Shown: positions 22,901-34,782 of the stretch, piece after piece
How the letters are laid out: each line of letters begins with the position of its first letter
How positions within the stretch are numbered: position 1 is the first letter of the stretch
Source of the DNA: Chamaecyparis obtusa
Taxonomy: Eukaryota > Streptophyta > Pinopsida > Cupressales > Cupressaceae
Reading direction: 5' to 3'
Assembly (NCBI GenBank): GCA_027943335.1
Contig: BSBK01001294.1
Location: forward strand, 124,001 to 188,000
Length of the DNA: 64,000 bases
Made by a program: the position numbers and the translations under genes
The notes under the pieces: generated by a model
Seen by the model: the letters and a program-made list of their open reading frames with translations, nothing else
Database searches by the model: none
What the model was told of the DNA's origin: nothing

Positions 22901-24049
22901 TCTTGGACATTCTTCTGTGCCCAATTTGACTAGCTTGGTTTCCTCAATGATGATAGGTGACTACTCTGGTCTGTAATCTTGGATAGGAGGAAGAGGCAAG
23001 TCTCCATCTTCTAGCACCTCAGAGAGGTTTTCACCGGAAGATACACCCTTTATTTTATCTTTTTTGGAGTCAGAATATGCCCCAGAGGGGTTTTCACATA
23101 AGGACTTGTTCTTTCTTCTTTTTTTCTATTTCAATTTTGCATCTAGAGCTTGCCTCCTCCCCGAAATATCCTTTAGGGTCCAGCTTGCAGACATGAGTTG
23201 GTTCTAGATCTTGATCTTCTTGTTGGACTGATGCTCCCATGAACCTTAGGAGCGCTTGTGTGCTTTAGAACTCATCGATGTGTGTGATGCTTGGTTGATC
23301 CTAGTCTATGAGTTTAGGATGGGTGAGGGGAAGTTCTATGACATTAATGGTGAGTTGGTGGAGGATAGAAGTGCCTAGGAGGGTATCACTGTCGAAGATG
23401 TCATCATAGGATTTCTTTTCTTCCTCTTCAGGGATGTCTTTGACCTCTATGAGGTCATCCTAGCTAATTAAGAAGGGAACATTGGTCATGTTGGTGCCCC
23501 CAGTTGTGGTATTGGGCTCTTGTATACATAGGCGAGGAGTATTAAAGCCAAAACCTTGATGCTTTGGATTCTTTGATGTTGTGATTGGGTCTTTGCTTCC
23601 ACCTTCTTCTGGTCCTAGACCACCACCCTGGTATTTCCATTGTTCAGTGGCATACTTGTTTGATTGTGGATATTTGTCTTTGAAGTCAAGGTCCATCTCT
23701 TGACTATCTATGTTGCCATGGGAAACAAAATTCATAGGTCCCATTTTCTTGACTTTGTGATTTGCTTTAGTGGGCTTGCTTTGGTGACTTGGGTGCCCTT
23801 GTGTATGTGGATCAAGTGGGAGGGCCCCTATTGCAAATACATCATTCAGGATGTATTTGCCACAGCCTTGGTTTTTGATCTTGATGAAAGAGAGAGTGGA
23901 GGCAAGGATAGTCTCTGGATCACAATGGGATCGTGAAGAGCTGGTGATAGAAGTGCCAATGTTAGTTCCAGGATAATGGGTGGATTGAGGGAAATTTGAT
24001 GCACTAATGGTAAGCATATGGTACAACCTTGATGGAATGGATCCATGGT
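22901..24049 (-). pseudogene. Protease-RT linker of element B
   Basis: This is a degenerate linker between protease and RT. The longest minus-strand frame (24092-23460, 210 codons) overlaps the protease end and has no domain I recognise. It contains Gly/Lys/Asn-rich stretches and no metal-binding pattern. It is part of the single B polyprotein by position, not an independent gene. Short plus-strand frames here are shadows. Confidence 0.45.
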
Positions 24050-24320
24050 CAGCCGAGGAGGATGTTGAATGGTAAGTCAAGATCAACAACATGGCAGATG
24101 GTGTCTTGCATTGCTGGGCCTAGCTTGATAGGCAAAAGAATGGTACCTTCAGAGGTACACTCCAAGTTTTCATATGCCTTGATGGTGATGACTTCATGCA
24201 ATATGTAAACCTCTATGAACCCTATCTACTGAATGAATTTCAAAGTGCACGGGTTTAGGGTTGAGCCATTATCTATCATGACCCTTTTGATGGCAAAATC
24301 TCTGACCATGACGGTGATGC
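24050..24320 (-). pseudogene. Aspartic protease of element B
   Basis: The minus strand at about 24315-24240 reads MVRDFAIKRVMIDNGSTLNPCTL, where the active aspartate lies in DNGS. A DNG triad is typical of Tat-type proteases. The domain ends near 24050 with LPFNILLG.PWIHSIKVVPYAYH, the usual GRPWIH block. One or two stops are present. The enzyme would cut the gag-pol precursor. Confidence 0.75.
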
Positions 24321-27300
24321 AGAGAGGAAGATTATGGTCAGGTGCAACGGCTAGTATGTCGGATGGCTTGAAGGATAAATCATAGGATGCAGATAGATGT
24401 CCCACAAGGTTCTCAAACTGGACAACATTTATGTCTATGGAGACATGTCCTTCATGAAGGGCACGGGTGATGATTTATCAATGAAGGGGTGAAGTGCAAA
24501 GAAGGTCAATGATGGACATTTGGGAAGGTATATTCCCAAGATGTTCTATAAGGTTATATTGTGCATTGTGTGTTGGCCTTGGATGGGCACTAGTGACAGT
24601 TATCTGGCCTCTATGGGTAGTAACAACACACTGACTATCTACCCCTTTGACGCGGATGACATTGATTGTGGGTTCGACTTGGTTTATACATCCAAAAAAC
24701 TTGTCGTAATCGATATGGGCTCTGGTATAGTCTTTATGGTCAGCATGGTCTCCTTGCTTGTCTTTGCCTTGGTTCTAGGGAGGAGGATTGGGATTGATTT
24801 TGTTCTTCCCAGCATTGTCTTGTAGGAACACGTTTTGATAGATCTGCAAGTTGGCATTAGGCAAAGTTTAGGCTAGTGTGTCCACTTGGATCTCCTTTCT
24901 GTCGATGAGATCTTAGACGTAATGCTTGAGTTTTATACACCTTAGGGTAGAGTGTCCTTTGACCCAGTGATAATCATAGTACTCATGATCATTGTACCAG
25001 TTAGGATTGGGAGTTGCATCATCAAACTGTTGGATTAGTGGGTATGTGATTAGATTGGCTTTGGTAATTTAGTGAAAGATAACATCCAGAGGTTCACCAA
25101 GCTGTGTGAAGGTTCTCTTCTGGTAAGTCTAGACTCTAGGTCTATTTTGATTGGGAGTAGTGGAGATGGCATTAGCCTGATTGGTCAGATTGCCTTGATG
25201 GGCTTGATGCACTTACTGCTGATAGTTTTACATGGGTCGCTGGGGGATCTAAGGTGGTTGTTGTTGGTATTTCTGCAAATATTTCTTATAGATGGGTGCT
25301 TGTTGATGTTGGTATGTAGGAGTTGGTGTAGGACCATCCACGATGATTTGGACATGCTTGGTGTCAGTGGCTCCATCAGTAAAAATGTTTTTGTTATGAT
25401 TCCAGTAATGAGTTTTTTCATTGCTAGGTTTACTGTGGGAATCGTCTTTGTAATGTCAGATTGTGTCTTCATCTAGGAGGCCTCTTTCGATATCTATCCC
25501 CTTGATTTTGATATCTTGATAATTTTGGATGCAATTCATCCTCATGAAGTGGGATAGTTTGGGATGTAGGTTATCAATGAAGATCTTGGTTAGATGCTTT
25601 TCAGGCGGTTGGTATGATAACTTGGTTGTGAGGTCAGCTAGGCTTTCTCCTCCTTTCTATTTTGAGTTACATAGGTCTAGTAAAGATAACTCATTCTCAA
25701 CATTGTGGGCATATTGGGCCATGAACTTCTTAGAGAGCTCAACAAAAGTTGTAAAACCACTCAATAGCAGTTCCTCCCAAGCTTTTGGGGAATAGGCGTA
25801 AAAGGTAATTATCATTGTAAGCTACTTCTTGGCATGCCATATAGAACTCTTTGATGTGGTTTACAGTGTCTCCTTTCACTTGATATTTATCAAATTTGGG
25901 TGTCTCAAAGTGCTTAGGGAAAGGAAAGGTTGTGATTGATCGATCAAATGGATAGGTACACACATCTTCAAACTTGAAGGTCTTGTTCTCTGTGCCATCT
26001 TTGAGCTCCTTAAGAGCATTTTTCATTTCTTCCCACTCGGCATTGATTGGCGTTAGAGCGGGTACTCCCATTTGGAAAGGGTCTAATGGTGCTAGTGAAT
26101 AAGGGTGATTTTGTGGTGGATATTATGGAGTGGGATATGGAGATTTCCCAGCAAGATAGGCTGATTGGAATGGATGTTGGGGTGATGATTACTAGGGAGG
26201 ATACTATTGCTAAGGCGCAGGGGCATATTGTTGTGGAGGATATGGAACTCCTTGCTGTTACTGGGGGATGATGGGACGTTGTTGTTGCAATGGGTAGGAT
26301 GATGCTTATTATTGTGGGATGATGGGATATTGTAACTATTGTGCTAGGAAGTACTATTTTTGTGGAGGAGGCTGGTGGAATGGTGTAGCTTGTTGGTAGG
26401 CTTGGCCTTGATGCACTTGGCTTTGCACTTGGTTGATGTAGGATGGATACATTCCTGCATTACTTGAGGGTAGAATGAATGTTGGGAAGCTTGAAGTAGG
26501 GGGTGGTTGTGCCAGGTAGCTTGCAAGATGGGAAGAACTCTATTTTTGGGGAGGTGGAACCTCGTGAGACGTAGGGGGTGGAACAGATAGGTAGTTAGTG
26601 TATGAAGGAAAGGATGAAGCTAGTGGAGGTTTTGATGGTTGTTGTTGCACTGCTTGACAGAAGGTTACTTGTTGATTTGTAGGCATGGATGCGGGAGAGT
26701 GGGTTGATATTCCCAAAGCTTGCATCTCTTCATGAGTAAGGCCCCAATGAGAACCAGTGCATGGTGGGAATTATGATGCAGAGGATGCTGGAAAGGTAGA
26801 TGTGATGGGAGTTTGGGATGTGAATGGTGGATTTGGAAATCCCATGGAAGGCATACCTATTGTGAATGCAATTTTTTGGGCATGTGCTTGGGTAAATGTT
26901 TGTTGGGGTGTAGAGGAAGATGCTTGTGTTCCCCACAAGAAGGGTGGTGATGATATGGAAGCTTGCTGGGAGAAGGAGGAAAATGATTGCGTTGTCCTTA
27001 GAAATGATGGCATGGGTGTAGAAGCTTGTGGAGTGAATGGGAAGGATGATTAAGTTTCCCCCGAGAATGATGGTATTGAAGTAGAGGCTTGCTAGGAGAA
27101 AGAGAGAAATGATTATGTTGCTCCTAGAAATGATGGCGTTGCTTGGCCCATGGGAGGTGGAGGAATTGCTTGTGTAAAGGCTTGTGTGGGAGGTGGCGGT
27201 TGGTTTTGTGAAAAGCTTTGGGTATAAATGATGGCTTGAGCTACTATGGAGGATGATGGTGTGCCCATGATAGAAAATGGAGTGGATTGTGTCACTTGTG

Positions 27301-27400
27301 TTGTAGGGCTCGTGAAACTGCTTTGCAAAAATAGGGGAATGGCGGAGGTTTCTTGAGACATTTGCAAGGTAGGATCAGACATTTTTTGGATGATAGGAAT
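24321..27400 (-). pseudogene. gag of element B, with long Pro/Gln/Ser/Thr-rich N-terminus
   Basis: The frame opens near 27382 (MSDPTLQMSQET). For about 1.2 kb it encodes low-complexity sequence rich in P, Q, S and T (27380-26080), built from loosely repeated PPxxQAFTQ-like segments. The conserved gag core is at 26071-25739: FPFPKHFETPKFDKYQVKGD, VNHIKEFYMACQEVAYND and LRLFPKSLGGTAIEWFYN. Downstream, 25740-24830, are an SLADFITRW-like stretch, Q-rich sequence, and a WVKGHSTLRC-like block in the nucleocapsid position. Many stops and shifts. The low-complexity N-terminus explains the GGTGGAGG-type repeats seen on the plus strand. Confidence 0.78.
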
Positions 27401-27899
27401 GTATGCCTCTGTTAGGATTAATGTGAGGTCAGAGATATGGTGGAATGGGAGTACCCTCCTATGTGAAGTTATCCAATATGTTTTGTTGATTCTGAGAAAC
27501 GAGTGAACTAACTATTTGTGCATTCCCCAGATGATTCACGAATGTTTCCATTGCAAAAGAAATGGGCAGGGATATTGGGATGATCCCATATATTACCAGT
27601 TTGTTGGATCTGGGGATTGTAAGCTACCATTGCGCTGGTAGAAATGTTGGGATCAGATGAGCTGGTGGTCTAATAAGGATACATATTCCTTCATTTCCTA
27701 GATCTTGTCTCAACAGGCATGGCGCAGAGATCTAGAAGATGAAAATGCAAAGGAAGGATGGATGTGAGTTGTTCCTAAGAAAATCTAAGGATGATGGATT
27801 TCTAGAATGTGATGCAAGGATCTAGATTAACTTTAAGGATGGTGAAACACTAGGGGATTGGTGAGATTCTTTGATTTGGATCAAGGATGGTGGAAGATT
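27401..27899 (-). other. B leader just upstream of gag
   Basis: Non-coding sequence between the gag start and the D insertion. It is purine-rich on the plus strand with repeated AAGGATGG and GATGGTG words, the same texture as at 34783-35400 beyond element D. This supports the two being one leader split by D. Confidence 0.5.
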
Positions 27900-28819
27900 T
27901 GATGTAGTCAAGTACGGAGGATCCAATTAAGGACTATCCAAACTTGTAGCCAAACTACAACACATCAAAATTCAACAATAATAACACCAGATCTGATATA
28001 AAACTAGAATTTTTATTCATAAATTCACTAATTACATGCAATGTGTTGGGCTATAAGGCCTTCCCAGTTACGGCCAATTACAAAGCAAGTAACAGTCTAC
28101 AAGATCTCGTAGGATCCAAATCTTTCCACAACTTCACCAACTCAGCTAGCCTAGGTCTGCAACATGACAACACACTAGTAGGGGTCCTACGAAAGATCTA
28201 AACTTTCATCACAACTTCCAAGAAATCTTCCCGTGCCTAAGCTCGTAAGCTAATAACTCCCACTTTTCCCACCTCTCGATCCTAAGAAACTACCCAAACA
28301 TCCTATAAATACTCATCCTCAGCCACAAGTCAGCTGGATGAAACAATTAACTCCTATAAACAATATTAAATGCCAAAACATTAGTCGGCTTACACATAGC
28401 CTTACAATAAATAAATTCTCCAAACTGGCCCCAAACGGTCATCAAATCCACATAGAAGAATGCAACATGCCAGATCTATGTCCTCTCACACCCAATGGTC
28501 AATCCATAACATGAGGAATGCGACCCAAATTAAATGCACTAGTCGATAAGACTGATTACCAAGCAAATGAGAAATAACTGAGTGCCAGTGAACCAACCAC
28601 GCCAAGCATGACCGAGCAATGTAGTTATCACTGATCACTAGGAATAACCAATGCCTTCAGAGACTGAGCACCCCAGTAACAACAAAAATTGAGCAACCAA
28701 ACTCCAAAATCAAGCAAGTACTTCACCAACTAAGATCAAAACTACTAATCTGCCTTTCAAAACAAACATATTTATGGTTGATACAGGATTGCCAAGAATC
28801 CTAGGATGCTCCTACATCA
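27900..28819 (-). repeat. D LTR 1 (3' end of dimer)
   Basis: 920 bp, TGATGTAGTCAAG...CTACATCA on the plus strand. It is preceded by the AGATT duplication. It is about the same length as the two other D LTRs and aligned with them throughout. Confidence 0.92.
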
Positions 28820-28845
28820 AGCACCCTAGGTAAAGAAGATTTTAT

Positions 28846-30784
28846 CATAAGGAAATCAATAACTCCTTAAGGGAATCAGAACAGGTATGCCATATCTGTT
28901 CTTAACCCATATCTCCTCTTGTCCTTCATTCCAAGTTGTCTTCACTTCATCCACTGTTCATTGTTGCAAGTTTTCTTGCTTCCTACTTCTCTTATCTTTT
29001 CTATCTACAACTGATAACAACTAACTCTAACCACCTTTTTCACTATTGATCACATCAGTACCTCGGTAAACACCATCCTCTCCAGACTACTTAATCAACT
29101 TGGCATTATCTACATCTCTCTATGTCACAAATGTCATTATCTATTGTATTATTTCTGTCAGAATGACCATCTTGCTCTTAATCTCAACAAACTCTTCAGA
29201 TATATCATTCTCCTTCTCTTTCAAACTAGGCATTGTAGGAATAGGTTCATCAACCCTCTTCTCCTGATTCTTGTCACAAGGACAACACCTAATATCTCCA
29301 CATCCCTTAGCCCCTATCTCCTGTAAAGGTAACAATTTATGCCTAGATCCTTCATGCCTAACCACATAGGTGTTTGCACAACCATCAAACAAAACATTTC
29401 TATCAAATTGCCAAGGCCTCCTGAGCAATAGATGACAAGCATCCATAGGCAATACATCACACAATATTTCATCATGATAAGATCCAATCTAAAAATGGAC
29501 CAAGCATTGTTCTTCGATCCTAACCTTAGACACATCTTGCATCCAAATAATCTGATAGGGATTAGGATGTTTCTTTCTTTCTAAATTCAACTTACTAACC
29601 ATTTCTTCTGAAACAAAGTTCTCAGAACTGCCACCATCAACTATCACATTACATACCTTATCATTGCACTTACATCTGGTTCTAAATAGATTTCTTCTTT
29701 GCACTGGTTCCTGGACACATGTAGCCAATCTCCTAGTGATCATAAATTCACCCTTCTTTGCAACATTCATAATGTCTTCCTCGGTAGTTAGTGCAACCCT
29801 TTTCTTAGGACATTGAAAACTTCTATGACCTGCCTCACCACATTGATAACAAGTACCAGTGAACTCATTTTTCCACCTTCCTCTCTGTCCAGTATTGAAA
29901 TTCTTAGTGACTTGACCACTGCTAGATCCCACATCAGTATTCCTAGGATTATCTACCACATTATTTTCAGCAACTGTTTCACGAGTCTTACCACCTCGAT
30001 TCCTATTATTCTGTCTTCCTTCAAGATTCTTAGTCAAATTCTCTTCAATCTTTAATGCCATCTGATAAGCAGCTCCTATTATTTTCATCTGAATAGTAAG
30101 TAACTCTTCTTGAATACTAGGTCTCAAACCATAGACATACCTAGCAACCTTCTCTTTATCAACTTCAGAATGACCAGTCCGAATAAGGATTATGTAAAAC
30201 TCCTCAGTATACTCCTGCACCGATTTATTAGTCTTCTTCAAGGCTTGCATCTTCTTAAACATGTCTAATTCATAATCCACTAGAATGAATTTCTTCTTCA
30301 ATTTGTCAACCATTCGGTTCCATTTAGTGATCTTTTCCTTTCCTCTCCTACTTCTTTCCAACTGAACTTCCCTCCACCAAATATTTGCATGAACCTTCAA
30401 TTTAGTCTTTGCAAATCTAACCCTATTAGGATCTTCTATTCCTTCATACTCGAAGTATTCATCTATCTCATTAATCCAATCAATCAACTCTTCTGGCCTA
30501 AGGCTTCCAGAAAATGTAGAAACTTCAATCTTAGGTCTTTTCCCATTTTTAGACATGGCTTTTAGGATTCTATTTTCTTCAAGAGCTCTAGCTTCTTCTA
30601 TAGCTTCTTCAAAATGACCTTCTTCCTCAGATTCATCATCACTACCTTCCTTCAGTGTAGTCTTCTTCTTTCTGAATTCCTCTTGTAGATCTTGCACTTA
30701 TTTCTGCAAAGCTCTAAAATCATCAAGACTGAATTCTCCAGTAGCTTCCTCCTCTGAGATCTCACGAGCTCTCCTTAGAGGCAT
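28846..30784 (-). pseudogene. gag-protease, D copy 1
   Basis: The frame can be followed from ATG 30784 to about 28846 in a single phase. A TAA at about 30698-30700 lies 28 codons in, and an unbroken 402-codon stretch follows (30697-29489). This has an EVSTFSGSLRPEELIDW segment, a WWREVQLERSRRGKEKI region, the gag core (DMFKKMQALKK, YTEEFY, VARYVYGLRPS), a zinc knuckle CYQCGEAGHRSFQC, and a retropepsin-like VIVDGGSSENFVSEEM. A TAG at 29489-29491 follows, then the tail DACHLLLRRPWQFDR. The catalytic triad reads DGG, not DSG, so protease activity is doubtful. No RT, RNase H or integrase follows. Confidence 0.85.
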
Positions 30785-30867
30785 CTTCAATCCAAGATCC
30801 TAGTTTAAACTACCTCTCCTTTGGTGATTTTTCCACACATTCAAGATCATCTCGCTTTGATACCACT

Positions 30868-31788
30868 TGATGTAGTCAAGTACGGAGGATCCAATTAAGG
30901 ACTATCCAAACTTGCAGCCAAACCACAACACAATGGAATTCAACAATAATAACACCGAATTTGATATAAAATTGGAATTTTTATTCATAAATTCACTGAT
31001 TACATGCAATGTGTCAGGCTGTAAGGCCTTCCTAGTTACGACCAATTACAAAGCAAGTAACAGTCTACAAGATCTCATAGGATTCAAATCTTTCCACAAC
31101 TTCACCAACTCAGCTAGCCCAGGTCTGCAACACGACAGGACACTGGTAGGGGTCCAAGGAAAGATCTAAACTTGTACTCACAACTTCCAAGAAATCTTCT
31201 TGTGCCTAAGCTCGCAAGCTACTAACTAAAACTTTTCCCTCTTCTTGATCCTAAACAACTATGCAAACATCCTATAAATACTCATCCTCAACCACAAGTC
31301 GGCTAGATGAAACAATTAACTCCTATGAACAATATTAAATGCCAAAACATAAGTCAGCTTACACATAGCCTTACAATAAATAAATTCTCCAAAATGGCCA
31401 CAAATGGTCATCAAATCTGCATAAAATAATGCAACACACTGGATCTAGGTCCTCTCACACCCAACGGTCAATCCATAACATGAGGAACACGACCCAGATT
31501 AAATGCACCAGTCGATAAGACCAATTACTGAGCAACAGAAAAATAATTGAGCGCCAATGAACCAACCATGCCAAGCATCATCAAGCAACGTAGTTATCAC
31601 TGAGCGCTAGGAATAATCGATGCCTTCAAAGATCGAGCACGCCAATAACCATAGAAATTGGGAAAACAAACTCCAAAACTGAGCAATTACTTCACCAACT
31701 AAGATCAAAACTACTAATCTTCCTTTCAAAACAAACATATTTTTGGTTGATATAGGATTGCCAAGAATCCTAGGATGCTCCTGCATCA
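30868..31788 (-). repeat. D LTR 2 (shared middle LTR)
   Basis: 921 bp. On its plus-strand left it adjoins the primer site of copy 1 (CTTTGATACCACT), and on its right it adjoins the 3' end of copy 2. It thus serves as 5' LTR of one unit and 3' LTR of the other. No target duplication flanks it. Confidence 0.92.
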
Positions 31789-31824
31789 GACACCCTGGGT
31801 AAAGAAGATATTCTCATAAGGAAA

Positions 31825-33754
31825 CTAGGAATGCCTTAAGGGAATCAGAATAGCTATGCCATATCTGTTCTTAACCCATATCTCCTCTTGTCCTTCATTC
31901 CAAGTTGTCTTCACTTCATCCACTATTCCTTGCAACAAGTTTTCTTGCTTCCTACTTCTCTTATCTTTTATGTCTGCAATTGATAACAACTGACTCTGAC
32001 CACCTTTTCCACTGCTAATCACATCATTACCTTGGTAAACACCATCCTCTCTAGACTCCTTAATCAACTTGGTATCATCTACATCTCTTTGTGTCACAAA
32101 TTTCATTATCTATTGTACTATTTCTATCAGAAAGACCATCTACCTCTTAATCTCAACAAACTCTTCAAATATATCATTCTCCTTCTCTTTTAAACTAGGT
32201 TTTGTAGGAATAGGTTCATCAACCCTCTGCTCTTGATGTTTTTCACAAGGAAAACACCTGATAACTCCACATCCCTTAGCCCCTTTCTCCTATAAAGGTA
32301 ACAACTTATGCCTAGATCCTTCATGCCTAACCACATAGGTGTTTGCACGACCATCAAACAAAACATTTCTTCAAATTTCCAAGGCCTCCCAAGCAACAGA
32401 TAACAAGAATCCATAGGCAATACATCACACAATATTTCATCATGATAAGATCCAATCTAAAAATTGACCAAGCATTGTTCTCCAATCCCAACCTTAGACA
32501 CATCTTGTATCCAACTAATCAGATAAGAATTAGGATGTTTCTTTCTTTCCAAATTCAATTTACTAACCATTTCTTCTGAAACAAAGTTCTCAGAACTACC
32601 ACCATCAACTATGACATTAAATACCTTATCGTTGCACTTACATCTAGTTTTGAATAAATTTCTTCTTTGCACTGGTTCCTGGACACATGTAGCCAATCTC
32701 ATAGTGATAAAAAATTCACCCCTCTCTGCAACATTCACAATGTCTTCCTCGGTAGTTAGTGCAACCCTTTCCTTAGGACATTGAAAACTTCTATGACCTA
32801 CCTCACCACATTGATAACAAGTACCAGTGAACTCATTTTTCCACCTTCCTCTCTGTCTAGTATTGAAATTCTTAGTGACTTGACCACTGCTAGATCCCAC
32901 ATTAGTATTCTTAGGATTCTCTACCACATTACTTTCAGCAACTGTTTCACTAGTCTTACCACCTCAGTTCCTATTATTTTGTCTTCCTTCAAACTTATTA
33001 TTTAACTTCTTTTCAATCTTTAATGCCATATGATAAGCATCTTCTATTGTTGTCATCCGAACAGTAAGTAACTCTTCTTGAATACTAGGTCTCAAAACAT
33101 AGACATGCCTAGCAACCTTCTCATTATCAGCTTCAGAATGACCAGTCCTAATAAGGATTCTGTAAAACTCCTCGGTATACTCCTGCACTGATTTATTAGT
33201 CTGCTTCAAGGCTTGCATCTTCTTAAACATGTCTAATTTATAATCCACTAGAATGAATTGCTTCTTCAATTTGTCAACCATTCGGTTTCATTTAATGATC
33301 TTTTCCTTTCCTCTCCTACTTCTTTCCAACTGAACTTCCCTCCACCAAATATTTGCATGACCCTTCAATTTAGTCTTTGCAAATATAAACCTATTAGGAT
33401 CTTCTATTTCTTCATACTCAAAGTATTCATCTATCTCATTAATCCAATCAATCAACTCTTCTGGCCTAAGGCTTCCAACAAATGTAGAAACTTCAATCTT
33501 AGGTCTTTTCCCATTTTTAGACATAGCTTTCAGGATTCTATTTTCTTCAAGATCTCTAGCTTCTTCTATAGCTTCTTCAAAATGATCTTCTTCCTCAGAT
33601 TCATCATCACTACCTTCCTTCGGTGTAGTCTTCTTCTTTCTCAATTCCTCTTGCAGATCTTGCACTTGTTTCTACAAAGCTCTAAAATCATCAAGAATGA
33701 ATTCTCCAGTAGCTTCCTCCTTTGAGATCTCACAAGCTCTCCTCAGAGGTATCT
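31825..33754 (-). pseudogene. gag-protease, D copy 2
   Basis: Same protein as copy 1 but more broken. The start codon position reads ATA. A TAG falls where copy 1 has a glutamine codon near 33673, and in turn copy 2 has a glutamine codon where copy 1 has its TAA. Open pieces are 33665-33288, 33281-32964 and 32927-32457 (zinc knuckle CYQCGEVGHRSFQC and VIVDGGSSENFV). After them come a protease tail (32432-32190) and the C-terminal piece 32106-31825. The TAG just after the protease core (near 32457) is shared with copy 1, so it predates the separation of the two copies. Confidence 0.83.
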
Positions 33755-33835
33755 TCAATCCAAGATCCTGGTGTAAACTACCTTTCCTTTGATGATCTAT
33801 CCACACATTCAAGATCAACTTGCTCTGATACCACT

Positions 33836-34777
33836 TGATGCAGTCAAGTATGGAGGATCCAATTAAGGACTATCCAAACTTGTAGCCAAACCACAACACG
33901 GCAGAATTCAACACCAATAACACCAGATCTGATATAAAACTAGAATTTTTATTCATAAATTCACTGATTACATGCAATGTGCCGAGCTGTAAGGCCTTCC
34001 TAGTTACGGCCAATTACAAAGCAAGTAACAATCTACAAGATCTCGCAGGATCCAAATCTTTCCACAACTTCACCAACTCAGCTAGCCTAGGTTTGCAACA
34101 TGATAGGACATTGATAGGGGTCTCAGGAAAGATCTAAACTTGTACTCACAACTTCCAAGTAATCTTCCTATGCCTAAGCTCGCAAGCTACTAACTCCCAC
34201 TTTTCCCTCCTCTTGATCCTAAACAACTACCCAAACATCCTATAAATACTCATCCTTAGCCACAAGTTGGCTAGATGAAACAATTAACTCCTACGAACAA
34301 TATTAAATGCCAAAACATTAGTCGTCTTACACATAGCCTTACAATAAATAAATTCTCCAAAATGGCCCCAAATGGTCATCAGATCCACATAGAATAATGC
34401 AACATGCCAGATCTAGGTCCTCTCATGCCAATGGTCAATCCATAACACGAGGAACGTGATCCAAATTAAATGCACCAATCAGCCAAGCAAGAACACCAAT
34501 CGGTAAGACCGATTACCGAGCAACAGAGAAATAACCGAGTGCCAGTGAACCGACCATGCCAAGCATCACCAAGCAATGTAGTTATCCTTGAGCACTAGGA
34601 ATAACTGACACCTTCAGAGACTGAGCACCCCAGTAACCACATAAACCGAGCAACCAAACTCCAAAACCAAGCAAGTACTTCACCAACTAAGATCAAAACT
34701 ACTAATCTGCCTTTCAAAACAAACATATTTTTTGGTTGATACAGGATTGACAAGAATCCTAGGATGCTCTTGCATCA
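33836..34777 (-). repeat. D LTR 3 (5' end of dimer)
   Basis: 942 bp, TGATGCAGTCAAG...TGCATCA on the plus strand, followed by AGATT. It has a short extra segment near 34475-34505 containing a partial internal repeat (ACCAATCGG / ACCAATCAG), which accounts for its extra length. Confidence 0.9.
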
Positions 34778-34782
34778 AGATT

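Larger units (their letters stand above)
27900..34777 (-). mobile_element. Element D: tandem dimer of a gag-protease-only retrotransposon (three LTRs)
   Basis: 6,878 bp arranged LTR (27900-28819), internal (28820-30867), LTR (30868-31788), internal (31789-33835), LTR (33836-34777), all in one orientation. Only the outer ends carry a target duplication, perfect AGATT (27895-27899 and 34778-34782). The central LTR is bordered by element sequence on both sides. Each internal region is about 2,048 bp, starts with a TGGTATCA primer site on the minus strand, and encodes gag and protease only. The structure is one inserted locus with a shared middle LTR. Confidence 0.92.
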
